Below the pieces are notes generated by a model. It made no database searches. It was not told the DNA's origin and saw nothing but the letters and a program-made list of their open reading frames with translations. Source: Noviherbaspirillum_A sp047237965 (GTDB lineage Bacteria > Pseudomonadota > Gammaproteobacteria > Burkholderiales > Burkholderiaceae_D). From it: a stretch of DNA of 64,000 bases. The stretch lies in contig NZ_JBDFLX010000001.1 of assembly GCF_047237965.1 (NCBI RefSeq), positions 372,001 through 436,000 on the forward strand, written 5' to 3'. A program made the translations under genes and the position numbers. Position 1 is the stretch's first letter; each line of letters begins with the position of its first letter. Below are positions 43,007 through 55,376 of this stretch, one piece after another.

Positions 43007-43044
43007 AAACACCCGTACAACCGGCGCGCGATGGGAGCGCCTGA
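43003..43044 (+). other. Thirteen-codon linking frame between the two pqiA genes
   Basis: A short frame (MKTPVQPARDGSA) begins in an ATGA overlap with the first pqiA stop and ends in a TGATG overlap with the second pqiA start. It could serve translational coupling, or be the relic N-terminus of the second gene separated by a frameshift. Its product, if made, has no recognisable role. Confidence 0.4.
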
Positions 43045-43661
43045 TGCCTTCCGCCCTGCAGCAGGGCCTGGCTTCCTGCCACAGCTGCGGCATGCTGTCG
43101 CGCCTGCCGGCGCATGCGCGCGGCCATTGCCCGCGATGCCATGCGCGGCTGCATGCGCGCAAGCCCGACAGCCTTTCCCGCACCTGGGCGCTGGTCATCC
43201 TCGCCTATATCCTCTACATCCCGGCCAACCTGCTGCCCATCCTCGAGAGCCGGGCGCTGCTTACTGCCGAGAGCGACACCATCATGAGCGGCATCCTGAT
43301 GTTCTGGGAGAGCGGCTCATGGATGATCGCCGGCCTGGTATTCATCGCCAGCATCGTGGTGCCGCTGACCAAGCTGCTGGCGCTGACCTGGCTCCTGGTG
43401 TCGGTGCAGCTGAAGAGCCGGCGCCGCGCGCTGCAGCGCACCCAGCTGTTCCGGCTGGTGGAGTTCGTCGGCCGCTGGTCGATGCTGGATATCTATGTCG
43501 TGGCGCTGACGGTGACGCTGGTGCAGGTCGGCACGCTGGCCTCGATCGAGGTCGGACCCGGCGCACTGGCCTTCGGCGCGGTGGTCGTGGTGACCATGGT
43601 GGCCGCCCATACTTTCGACCCGCGCCTGATCTGGGACGCCGCTGGAGATGCCCGTGAGTGA
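43044..43661 (+). CDS. pqiA: Paraquat-inducible protein A, second copy
   Basis: This 205-residue protein repeats the PqiA layout, with CHSCGML...CPRCHARLHARK zinc-ribbon cysteines and four transmembrane helices. In E. coli a single ~417-residue PqiA holds both halves; here two genes supply them. GGGAG lies about 7 bases before the ATG at 43044. It overlaps pqiB by 14 bp. Confidence 0.9.
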   Translation: MPSALQQGLASCHSCGMLSRLPAHARGHCPRCHARLHARKPDSLSRTWALVILAYILYIPANLLPILESRALLTAESDTIMSGILMFWESGSWMIAGLVFIASIVVPLTKLLALTWLLVSVQLKSRRRALQRTQLFRLVEFVGRWSMLDIYVVALTVTLVQVGTLASIEVGPGALAFGAVVVVTMVAAHTFDPRLIWDAAGDARE

Positions 43662-45291
43662 AGACAAGCTGCCGCAAGGCGCATCCCCGATTCCCGACGC
43701 GCTGCCGGTGCCCAAGCGGCGCTGGGCAGTCAACATCGTCTGGCTGATTCCGCTGGTGGCGGCGCTGGTGGGCGGCTGGGTCGCGATCCATTACCTGATG
43801 CAGCGCGGTCCCACCGTGACCATTGAATTCGCCAATGCCGACGGCCTGGAAGCCGGCAAGACCAAGGTGCGCTACAAGGAAGTCGACATTGGCACCGTGT
43901 CGGCGATCGCCATCGCCAAGGACCGCAGCCATGTGATCGTCACCGCCAAGATGGCCAAGCAGGCCGAGGACCTGCTTGTGACCGACACCAAGTTCTGGGT
44001 GGTGCGTCCGCGGGTGACCCTGAACAGCATCAGCGGCCTGGGCACGCTGCTGTCGGGCGCCTATATCGGCCTCGATGCCGGCAAGTCGGAGGAAGGGAAG
44101 TGGGACTTCAAGGGCCTGGAAACGCCGCCGCCGATTCCGTCCGACCTGCCGGGGCGGCGCTTCAAGCTGCATGCCGACGACATCGGCTCGCTGTACGTCG
44201 GCGCGCCGGTGTACTACCGGCGGGTGGAAGTGGGCAGCATCACCGCCTACAAGCTCGATGAAAACGGCAAGGGCATCACGCTGGAAGTGTTCGTCAATGC
44301 GCCGCACGACCGCCTGGTCACCACCAATGCCCGCTTCTGGCATGCCAGCGGCATCGACGTGTCGATCGAATCCTCGGGCGTGAAGCTCAATACCGAGTCG
44401 CTGACGTCCATCATCGTCGGCGGCATTTCCTTCCAGGCGCCGGAGGAAACCGCGGCCGGCGATGCGGCTCCGGCCGATGCCTTGTTCACGCTGTACGACA
44501 ACAAGGCAGCGGCGTTGAAGCTGATCAGCCGGGAAGTGCATAGCTATGTGCTGTACTTCGACGAGTCGCTGCGCGGCCTGGCGCCCGGCGCGCAGGTGGA
44601 CTTCCGCGGCATACCGCTGGGCGAGGTGAAGTCGGTCAGCATCGAGTACGACCGTGAAGACAAGGTGGTGCGCTTCCCGGTGGAAATTGATATCTATCCA
44701 GAGCGCATGCGCGCTCGCTACCGTCCCGGCGCGCCGGAGATGTCGGCGATGGAGCGCAATCCGCAGCAGCTTCTGGACCGCATGGTGGCGCGCGGCTTCC
44801 GCGCACAGCTCAAGAGCGCCAACCTGCTGACCGGCCAGCTCTACGTGGCGCTGGACTTCTTCCCCAAGGCGCCGAAGGCCAAGATCGACTGGAACAAGAA
44901 GCCGGTGGAGCTGCCGACCGCACCGGGCGCGCTGGAAGACATACAGCAGACCCTGGGCAACATCGCGGGCAAGCTGGAGAAGGTGCCGTTCGACACGATA
45001 GGCAACGACTTGAGCCGCGCGCTGAAGACCCTGGACACTACGCTCAAGAGCGCCAACAGCACCCTGAAGCAGGTCGACAGCAGCGTCGTGCCGGAACTGC
45101 GCGGCACGCTGGAATCGGCGCGCAAGGCGCTGGGCAATGCCGAACGCACCCTGGCGTCGGATGCGCCGGTGCAATCCGACCTGCGCGACACGCTGACCGA
45201 AGTCAGCCGCGCCGCGCGCACCCTGCAGGACCTGGCCGACTACCTGAGCCGGCATCCGGAGTCGCTGATACGCGGCAAGAAAGGCGATTGA
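43648..45291 (+). CDS. pqiB: MCE-domain lipid transport protein PqiB
   Basis: This 547-residue protein has one N-terminal transmembrane helix (about 25-50, WAVNIVWLIPLVAALVGGW) and three MlaD/MCE domains (about 55-150, 170-270, 295-400). The first opens with TVTIEFANADGLEAGKTKVRYKEVDIG. A C-terminal coiled-coil stretch (about 420-535) follows. PqiB stacks as hexamers to form a periplasmic tunnel for lipids between inner and outer membranes. It is followed by pqiC after 1 bp. Confidence 0.93.
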   Translation: MPVSEDKLPQGASPIPDALPVPKRRWAVNIVWLIPLVAALVGGWVAIHYLMQRGPTVTIEFANADGLEAGKTKVRYKEVDIGTVSAIAIAKDRSHVIVTAKMAKQAEDLLVTDTKFWVVRPRVTLNSISGLGTLLSGAYIGLDAGKSEEGKWDFKGLETPPPIPSDLPGRRFKLHADDIGSLYVGAPVYYRRVEVGSITAYKLDENGKGITLEVFVNAPHDRLVTTNARFWHASGIDVSIESSGVKLNTESLTSIIVGGISFQAPEETAAGDAAPADALFTLYDNKAAALKLISREVHSYVLYFDESLRGLAPGAQVDFRGIPLGEVKSVSIEYDREDKVVRFPVEIDIYPERMRARYRPGAPEMSAMERNPQQLLDRMVARGFRAQLKSANLLTGQLYVALDFFPKAPKAKIDWNKKPVELPTAPGALEDIQQTLGNIAGKLEKVPFDTIGNDLSRALKTLDTTLKSANSTLKQVDSSVVPELRGTLESARKALGNAERTLASDAPVQSDLRDTLTEVSRAARTLQDLADYLSRHPESLIRGKKGD

Positions 45292-45292
45292 C

Positions 45293-45903
45293 ATGAGAAG
45301 AAAAGCCCGCGCCGCCATCGGCTGCATTGCATTGACCATCGTGCTGGCGGCGTGCGGCAGCGCGCCCAAGGACAAGTTCTACACGCTGGCGCCGGCCAGC
45401 GTGATGGCGCCCGCAACCGCAGCCACGGCGTCCGCGCCGGCGCGCTACGGCGTAGCCATCGGTCCGGTGCGGGTACCGGAAGCGCTGGACCGCACGCAGA
45501 TGGTGGTCAGGGAAGGCCCGAACCGGGTCGAGATCCTCGACCAGCACCGCTGGGCGGGTTCGCTCAGGAGCGAGATCGCGCGGGCGCTTGCCGCCGGCGT
45601 CGGCGCACAGTTGCCCGAGGCCCAGGTCAGCGTGCATGACGGCCAGGCGGGCCGCAATGCGGCTTACCGGGTGGCGGTCGACATCGAGCGTTTCGATGCG
45701 ACGCTCAATGACAGCGTGGCCGTGCAGGCTTTGTGGACCCTGCGCCAGGAGGGCGGCAAGGAACTGGGCAGCGGCCGCTTCGCCGCCACCGAGCCGACCG
45801 GGCCGGGCGGTTATGACGCCATTGCCGCCGCCTATGGAAAGGCGCTGTCGGCAATGAGCGCAGAGGTGGCGAAGGCTGTGCGCGGTGCGCAGGCGGCGCC
45901 GCG

Positions 45904-45907
<4 letters not shown>
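45293..45907 (+). CDS. pqiC: Lipoprotein PqiC (ABC-transport auxiliary lipoprotein family)
   Basis: This 204-residue outer-membrane lipoprotein has the lipobox LAAC (Cys21), followed by the family segment DKFYTLAPAS and YGVAIGPVRVPEALDR. It anchors the PqiB tunnel at the outer membrane. It ends the pqiA-pqiA-pqiB-pqiC operon. Its 3' end overlaps the 3' end of the ankyrin gene on the other strand by 4 bp. Confidence 0.92.
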
Positions 45908-49131
<3,224 letters not shown>

Positions 49132-49271
49132 GGTCGGGTCCCGGTGGAGAAACAGGTTTGAGGCGTCTGCCCGACCATGCAGCATGGCCGGCTACCTGAA
49201 AGGCGCCGCCTGAGTTTCCTGATTCCGGCCCGGGTTCACACCATGAAGCGAACCCAGGCCCGGGACAAGCG

Positions 49272-49562
49272 CTAGTCCGCCACTGTCACCCCGCGCCAGA
49301 ACGCGACGCGCCCGGCGATTTCCTTCGCAGCATCCTTGGGCTCGGGGTAGTACCAGGCCGCGTCCTTGTTGACCTGGCCGTCGACCACCACGTCGTAATA
49401 GCTGGCCACGCCCTTCCACGGGCAGGTGGTGTGCGTCGCGCTCGGACGCAGCATCGCGCTGTTGACGGATGCGGCGGGGAAATAGCGGTTGCCCTCGACG
49501 ACGACGATGTCTTCCTGCGCAGCCTCGGCAATGACGGCCTGGTTCCAGACAGCTTTGGTCAT
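49272..49562 (-). CDS. DUF427 domain protein
   Basis: This 96-residue protein is a single DUF427 domain, with the marks GNRYFPAASV, TTCPWKGVASYYDV and AAWYYPEPKDAAKEIAGRVAFW. DUF427 proteins are small and soluble, have a beta-tent fold in solved relatives, and have no established function. It is 31 bp from ppc on the same strand and probably cotranscribed with it. Confidence 0.88.
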   Translation of the reverse strand: MTKAVWNQAVIAEAAQEDIVVVEGNRYFPAASVNSAMLRPSATHTTCPWKGVASYYDVVVDGQVNKDAAWYYPEPKDAAKEIAGRVAFWRGVTVAD

Positions 49563-49593
49563 GATGCGTCCTCCGGTGGTGGGTTAAGGGTGG

Positions 49594-52455
49594 TCAGCCG
49601 GTGTTGCGCAGTCCGGCCGCGATGCCGTTGATCGACAGGTGGATGCCGCGGTTGACCCGGCCATCCCGCGGCTTGTCCTCCGCGGCATTGGCGCGGTTGC
49701 GCTTGATCAGTTCCACCTGCAGATGGTTCAGCGGGTCGAGATAGGCGAAGCGGTTCTTGATCGAGCGCGCCAGAAGCGGATTGGCCGCCAGCCTTTCCTT
49801 CGTTCCCGTGATCTGCGCCAGGCAGGCCACGGTCTGCTCATGCTCGGCGCTGATGCGCCTGAAGATCGCATTGCGTAGGCGCTTGTCGGGCACCAGTTCG
49901 GCATAACGTGAGGCCACTGCCAGGTCGGTCTTGGACAGCACCATGTCCATGTTCGACAGCAGGGTGGCGAAAAAGGGCCAGTCGCGGAACATGGACTTGA
50001 GCAGCGACAGGCGGGCGCTGCGCTCGCGCTTGCTGCCCGCGTCCAGCCAGGCCGAGATCGCGCTGCCAAAGCCGTACCAGCCCGGCAGCAGCAGCCGGCA
50101 CTGGCCCCAGGAAAAGCCCCACGGTATCGCCCGCAGGTCCTCGATGCGGCGGCTGGCCTTGCGCGAGGCCGGGCGCGAGCCGATGTTGAGTTCGGCGATC
50201 TCGGCGATCGGCGTGGCGGCAAAGAAGTAGTCGGTGAAGCCCGGCGTGCCGTACACCAGGTCGCGATAGGCGTGATAGGCCAGCTCGGAGAGTTCGTCCA
50301 TCACGCGCTCGAACTCGGCCAGGCGGCCGGCTTCGCGGCGGTTGTCGGAGGGCGGCATCAGGCTCGCTTCCAGCGTGGCCGACACCAGTAGTTCCAGGTT
50401 GCGCCGGCCGATTTCCGGATTGGAGAATTTCGATGCAATGATCTCGCCCTGTTCCGTCAGCCTGATCTGGCCGTTCACCGTGCCGCTGGGCTGGGCCAGG
50501 ATCGCATCGTAGCTGGGGCCGCCGCCGCGGCCGACGGTGCCGCCGCGTCCATGGAACAGGCGCAGCGTGACGCCGGCGCGCTTGAACACTTCCACCAGCC
50601 TGGTCTCGGCCTTGTACAGTTCCCAGTTCGAGGTCAGGAAGCCGCCGTCCTTGTTGGAGTCGGAATAGCCCAGCATCACTTCCTGCAGCTCGCCCTGCTT
50701 GGCGATGAGCCGCCGCACCACGGGAATGGCCATCAGGTTTTCCATGATCTCGGCCGCGCGGCGCAGGTCGGGAATGGTTTCGAACAGCGGGATCACCATC
50801 AGCTCCAGGTCGCTTTCCGGCTCGGCCGCGCCGGCCTCGTGCCAGCGGCTGCGCAACAGGCCGGTTTCCTTCTGCAGCAGGAAGACTTCCAGCAAGTCGG
50901 ATACTTCCTCGGTATGGGAAATGATGTAGTTGCGGATCGCCTTGACGCCGTAGCGCTCGCGGATCTCGCGCGCCGTGCCCAGCACCGCCAGCTCGGACCG
51001 GGTCTCGTCGCTGTAGCTGATGTAGGGCGAGTACAGCAGCCCGGGCCGCGCCAGTTCGGCCAGCAGCAGCGCCACCTTGGCTTCCTCGTCCAGCGCGGCA
51101 TAGTCGGACTCGACCCGCGCGCAGGCGAACAGTTCCGACAGCACCCGCTCATGCACGTCCGAACTCTGGCGCATGTCCAGCGTGGCCAGGTGGAAGCCGA
51201 AGATCTCGGAGGCCCGCAGCAGCGACGCCAGGCGCGGCCGCACCATGGCCGCGCCGAAATGGCTGGTCAGCGAGTCGACGATGGTCTGCAGGTCCAGCGT
51301 GAACTCGATGGCGCTGGCATACGGTTCGGCATGGCCGACTTCCTTGCGCAGGATGTTGGTCGCGCCCAGCGTCCGGGCGCTGGCGGCCAGCCTGGCATAG
51401 ATGTAGATCAGCGCGCGCCGGTAGGGCTCGTCGTTGCGATGGTCCGACAGGTCGGGCGAGGCATCGGCCAGCGCCTGCAGTTCCGGGCTGACGCCCACCA
51501 GCAGCGTGGAAATCGACAGCTCCGCGCCCAGCGCATGCACTTCCTGCAGATAGAAGTCGAGGATGGTGGTGGACTGCCGCACCAGCGCATGCTGCATCGT
51601 GGCGGCGTTCACGTTCGGGTTGCCGTCGCGGTCGCCGCCGATCCAGCTGCCCATCTGCACGAACGGCGGCAGCTTGGGGCTGGGGCTCTTGTTGCGCAGT
51701 TGCGGGAACTGGGCGGCGAACTCGACTTCCATGTCCTCGTACAGCGCCGGCAGTTCGCGCAGGAAGGTGATGCGGTAATAGGAGAGCGCGTTCTCGATCT
51801 CGTCGGCCACGGTCAGCTTGGTGTAGCGCAGCATCCGGGTCTGCCACAGCGTGGCGACCTGGGCATGCAGCAGTTCGCCGTTGCGGGTGCGCTCGCGCGG
51901 CGTCAGCGGCAGGTCGCGCTCGGCCAGCAGGCGGGCGATTTCATGTTCCGCATCCAGGATGCTCTTGCGCTGCACTTCGGTCGGATGGGCGGTCAGCACC
52001 GGCGACACCAGGGCGCCGTCGAAGAATTCCCGGATCGCCGCGCCGGGCACGCCGGCGTCGTCCAGCTTCGACAGCGCATACGGAATGCTGCCCGGCTGCG
52101 CGGCCGAGCCGGCCAGCAGGTGGGCGCGGCGGCGCCGGTTGTGGTGCTGGTCCTCGGCGATGTTGGCCAGGTGGGAAAAGTAGGAAAAGGCGCGCACCAC
52201 CGAGATGGTCTGCTCGCGCGTGAGCTTTTTGAGCATGCGGTTCAGCTCGGCCCCGGCCGCGGAATCGGCCTCGCGCCGGAAGCGCACCGCGGTCTGGCGC
52301 ACGGTCTCCACCACGTCGTAGACGGCGTCGCCTTCCTGTGCCCGCAGCACCTCGCCCAGCAGGCGGCCCAGGAGGCGAATGTCCTCCTTCAGCGGTTCGT
52401 CCTTGGCGATGGTGGAAGATGCGGGCCGGGTGGATGTCTTTACCTGCTTTGCCAT
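49594..52455 (-). CDS. ppc: Phosphoenolpyruvate carboxylase
   Basis: This 953-residue enzyme carboxylates phosphoenolpyruvate to oxaloacetate, refilling the citric acid cycle. Signature one, VLTAHPTEVQRKSI, holds the catalytic His; signature two, LFHGRGGTVGRGGGP, lies near residue 630; and the C-terminal NTG matches the usual tail of bacterial PEPC. Length is slightly above E. coli (883) because of a hydrophilic N-terminus. It is divergent from hemC, a common arrangement in betaproteobacteria. Confidence 0.97.
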   Translation of the reverse strand: MAKQVKTSTRPASSTIAKDEPLKEDIRLLGRLLGEVLRAQEGDAVYDVVETVRQTAVRFRREADSAAGAELNRMLKKLTREQTISVVRAFSYFSHLANIAEDQHHNRRRRAHLLAGSAAQPGSIPYALSKLDDAGVPGAAIREFFDGALVSPVLTAHPTEVQRKSILDAEHEIARLLAERDLPLTPRERTRNGELLHAQVATLWQTRMLRYTKLTVADEIENALSYYRITFLRELPALYEDMEVEFAAQFPQLRNKSPSPKLPPFVQMGSWIGGDRDGNPNVNAATMQHALVRQSTTILDFYLQEVHALGAELSISTLLVGVSPELQALADASPDLSDHRNDEPYRRALIYIYARLAASARTLGATNILRKEVGHAEPYASAIEFTLDLQTIVDSLTSHFGAAMVRPRLASLLRASEIFGFHLATLDMRQSSDVHERVLSELFACARVESDYAALDEEAKVALLLAELARPGLLYSPYISYSDETRSELAVLGTAREIRERYGVKAIRNYIISHTEEVSDLLEVFLLQKETGLLRSRWHEAGAAEPESDLELMVIPLFETIPDLRRAAEIMENLMAIPVVRRLIAKQGELQEVMLGYSDSNKDGGFLTSNWELYKAETRLVEVFKRAGVTLRLFHGRGGTVGRGGGPSYDAILAQPSGTVNGQIRLTEQGEIIASKFSNPEIGRRNLELLVSATLEASLMPPSDNRREAGRLAEFERVMDELSELAYHAYRDLVYGTPGFTDYFFAATPIAEIAELNIGSRPASRKASRRIEDLRAIPWGFSWGQCRLLLPGWYGFGSAISAWLDAGSKRERSARLSLLKSMFRDWPFFATLLSNMDMVLSKTDLAVASRYAELVPDKRLRNAIFRRISAEHEQTVACLAQITGTKERLAANPLLARSIKNRFAYLDPLNHLQVELIKRNRANAAEDKPRDGRVNRGIHLSINGIAAGLRNTG

Positions 52456-52551
52456 GATGGGGTTGCGCGCTCCATAGAGGGGGAATGGGGTCAGCGGGCG
52501 AAAGTCGGCATGCTAAAATCGGCCGCCTTCCGCCCCTGAAAAGAGACTGTC

Positions 52552-53505
52552 TTGAATGCTGCTGCCTTGAATCCTTTTACCGGAAAACTTGTCATTGCCT
52601 CACGCGAAAGCCGGCTGGCGATGTGGCAGGCCGAAACGGTACGCGCCCAGTTGCGCGAATTATATCCGCACAGTTCAGTTGAAATTCTGGGAATGACCAC
52701 CCGCGGCGACCAGATTCTCGATCGCACGCTGTCCAAGGTTGGCGGCAAGGGCCTGTTCGTGAAGGAACTGGAAATCGCCATGCTGGAAGGCCATGCCCAC
52801 CTGGCGGTGCATTCGCTGAAGGATGTGCCGATGGAGCTGCCGCCGGAATTCGAGCTGGCCGCGGTGCTGGAGCGCGAGGATGCGCGCGACGCCTTCGTCT
52901 CCAACGACTACGACAGCCTGGCCGACCTGCCGGCCGGCGCCGTGGTCGGCACCAGCAGCCTGCGCCGCCAGGCGCTGATCGCCGCCCGCTTCCCGCACCT
53001 GGTGATCCAGCCGCTGCGCGGCAATCTCGACACCCGGCTTGCCAAGCTCGACCGCGGCGACTATGCCGCCATCATCCTGGCCGCCGCCGGCCTGAAGCGC
53101 CTCGGCCTGCCGCAGCGCATCCGCAGCCTGCTGGAGCCCGAGCAAAGCCTGCCGGCGCCGGGGCAGGGCGCGATGGCAATCGAGATTCCCGCCGGCCGCG
53201 AAGACCTGCGCGCGCTGCTGGCGCCGCTGAACCATGCCGACACTTCGGCCGCGGTGCGCGCCGAACGCACCCTGTCGCGGGTATTCGGCGGCAGCTGCCA
53301 GGTGCCGCTCGCGGCTTACGCCACCGTCAGCGGCGACCTATTGCACATGCGCGCCATGGTCGGCACGCCCGACGGGCAGCGCATCGCCCGGGCCGAGGCC
53401 AGCGGCCCGGTCGACGCGCCCGAAGCGCTGGGCGAACAGATCGCGGCGGCGCTCAACACCCAGGATGCCGCCGCCATCCTGGCGGCGTGCAAGGCGGATG
53501 CCTGA
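52552..53505 (+). CDS. hemC: Porphobilinogen deaminase
   Basis: This 317-residue enzyme condenses four porphobilinogen molecules to hydroxymethylbilane in haem synthesis. Family segments are IASRESRLAMWQAE, HSLKDVPMELP and the dipyrromethane-cofactor cysteine in GGSCQVPLAAYA. Translation probably starts at TTG (52552), with AAGAGA five bases upstream; a second TTG lies five codons later. hemD overlaps its end by 8 bp. Confidence 0.95.
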   Translation: MNAAALNPFTGKLVIASRESRLAMWQAETVRAQLRELYPHSSVEILGMTTRGDQILDRTLSKVGGKGLFVKELEIAMLEGHAHLAVHSLKDVPMELPPEFELAAVLEREDARDAFVSNDYDSLADLPAGAVVGTSSLRRQALIAARFPHLVIQPLRGNLDTRLAKLDRGDYAAIILAAAGLKRLGLPQRIRSLLEPEQSLPAPGQGAMAIEIPAGREDLRALLAPLNHADTSAAVRAERTLSRVFGGSCQVPLAAYATVSGDLLHMRAMVGTPDGQRIARAEASGPVDAPEALGEQIAAALNTQDAAAILAACKADA

Positions 53506-54268
53506 TACCGTCGTCATCACCCGGCCGGCGGCGCAGGCCGCCGCGCTGGCGCAGCGGGTAGCTGCGGCGGGCCACGAGGCCATCGTCTTTCCGCTGCTGG
53601 CGATCGATCCGCTGCCTGACCAGTCGGCCCTGCGCGCCGCCCTGGCCGATGTCTCTCCCTATGCGCTGGTGGCCTTCGTCAGTCCGAATGCGATCGACGC
53701 CGCCTGCGCCATCCGCAGCGAATGGCCGCGCGAGGTGACGCTGGCGGTGGTGGGCGAGGGCAGCCGCGCCGCGCTGGCCCGGCACGGCATCACCGACGCC
53801 AATGCCACCATCGTCAGCCCGGCAAACACCCGGCGCACCGACTCCCAGACCCTGCTGGAAACCCTGGATCTCGACCGCCTGCGCGGCGGCCGGGCGCTGA
53901 TCGTGCGCGGCGAAACCGGACGCGAACTGCTGGGCGATGCATTGCGCGGCGCCGGGATGCAAGTGCAGCAGCTAGCTGCTTACCGGCGCAGCATTCCCCC
54001 GCTGGATGATGGCCGCCGCCGGCAGCTGCTGCGTCTGCTTGATGCCGACAGCATCTGGATCATTACCAGCTCGGAAGCCTTGCGCGGCCTGATCGGGATG
54101 GCGACCCAGGCCGGCGGCAGGGATTGCGTTGTAAAATTGCAACAAATGCGCCTGCTGGTTCCGCACGAGCGGATCGAGGAAACCGCGCGGGAACTGGGTT
54201 TCTCCTCTGTGGCGCTGACCGGATCAGGCGACGAAGCGCTGCTTGCCGCGTTACAATTCCGCGGATGA
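53498..54268 (+). CDS. hemD: Uroporphyrinogen-III synthase
   Basis: This 256-residue HemD converts hydroxymethylbilane to uroporphyrinogen III. The fold segments VVITRPAAQAAALAQRVAAAGHEAIVFPLLAI, LVAFVSPNAIDA and ALIVRGETGRELLGDALR are present; sequence conservation in this family is always low. It overlaps hemC by 8 bp and hemX by 4 bp, a tightly coupled set. Confidence 0.93.
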   Translation: MPDTVVITRPAAQAAALAQRVAAAGHEAIVFPLLAIDPLPDQSALRAALADVSPYALVAFVSPNAIDAACAIRSEWPREVTLAVVGEGSRAALARHGITDANATIVSPANTRRTDSQTLLETLDLDRLRGGRALIVRGETGRELLGDALRGAGMQVQQLAAYRRSIPPLDDGRRRQLLRLLDADSIWIITSSEALRGLIGMATQAGGRDCVVKLQQMRLLVPHERIEETARELGFSSVALTGSGDEALLAALQFRG

Positions 54269-55371
54269 ACGAACCGCCTTACAACCCTGACCTTCCCCAG
54301 CCGCCGCACCTTGCAGCGGGAACAGCGGACCCCATGGCGCCTTATCTACGCAATCGCAACGGACGTATCGGTTATGTGCTGCTGGCTGTGCTGGCCCTGC
54401 TGCTGGCATTGCAATGGTGGAGCAACCGCTCCGAGCTGCGCCAGCTGCGGCGCGAGATGGCGCAGCGGCTGCAGACCGGCGACACCATGGCCACCGAGAG
54501 CCGTGCGATCGCAAGAACGGTGCAGGATGATGTCAAGGAATTGCAGGCCAAGGTCTCGGTACTCGAAAACAAGCAGGTGGAAGGGCAGAGCCAGCAACTG
54601 GCGCTGGAGCAGCTGTACCAGGAGCTGTCGCGCAACAGCGACGACTGGGCGCTGGCGGAAATCGAGCAGGTGCTGTCGACCGCCAGCCAGCAGCTGCAAC
54701 TGGCCGGTAATGTGCAGGGTGCGCTGATCGCGCTGCAGAACGCCGATACCCGGCTGTCCCGCTCCGACAAGCCGCAGTTCATCACGATACGGCGCGCCCT
54801 GGCGCGTGACATGGAAAAGCTCAAGGCGCTGCCTTCGGTCGACGTGACCGGCATCGCATTGCGGCTCGACAGCCTGATCAGCCAGGTCGACCGGCTGCCG
54901 CTGCTGGCCGATGAAAAGCCGGCGCTGCCGGCAACGCCGGCGAAGAACCACGCCGCAGCGGCCGACGGCACGCCGGCGCAGGGCCCGGCCTGGATCGGTG
55001 CGCTGAGCGACAAATGGCAGAGTTTCTCCAGCGAGATGTGGACCGAAATCCGCCAGCTGCTGCGGGTGCGCACCGTCGACACGCCGGACGCGCTGATGCT
55101 CTCGCCCAGCCAGGCCTACTATGTGCGCGAAAACCTGAAGCTGCGCCTGCTCAGCGCCCGCTTGGCCTTGCTGTCCCGCAATGAAAACGCGTTCCGCAGC
55201 GACCTGATGGCGGCGCAGGATACGATCAACCGCTACTTCGACACCCGCGCCCGCCAGACCCAGTCGGCGCAGACCCTGCTGAAGCAGGTGCAGGCGAGCG
55301 ACCTGACGATCGAGATGCCGACCCTGAACGAAAGCCTCGGCGCCGTGCGCAACTACAAGTCCAAGCCCTGA
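54265..55371 (+). CDS. hemX: HemX family membrane protein (uroporphyrinogen-III C-methyltransferase-like annotation)
   Basis: This 368-residue protein has one transmembrane helix (about 33-53, GYVLLAVLALLLALQWW) and a long helical periplasmic part with a coiled coil (about 55-110). It matches HemX of gamma- and betaproteobacteria, whose link to methyltransferase activity is an old annotation not supported by the sequence. Its role in haem synthesis is not established. The ATG at 54265 overlaps the hemD stop. Confidence 0.88.
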   Translation: MNEPPYNPDLPQPPHLAAGTADPMAPYLRNRNGRIGYVLLAVLALLLALQWWSNRSELRQLRREMAQRLQTGDTMATESRAIARTVQDDVKELQAKVSVLENKQVEGQSQQLALEQLYQELSRNSDDWALAEIEQVLSTASQQLQLAGNVQGALIALQNADTRLSRSDKPQFITIRRALARDMEKLKALPSVDVTGIALRLDSLISQVDRLPLLADEKPALPATPAKNHAAAADGTPAQGPAWIGALSDKWQSFSSEMWTEIRQLLRVRTVDTPDALMLSPSQAYYVRENLKLRLLSARLALLSRNENAFRSDLMAAQDTINRYFDTRARQTQSAQTLLKQVQASDLTIEMPTLNESLGAVRNYKSKP

Positions 55372-55376
55372 ACCTC

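Noticed and set aside
50551..52539. Long open frame of 662 codons on the plus strand opposite ppc
   Set aside because: It is a GC-driven shadow of the ppc coding strand with an Arg/Gln/His-rich product and no domain; ppc is certain.
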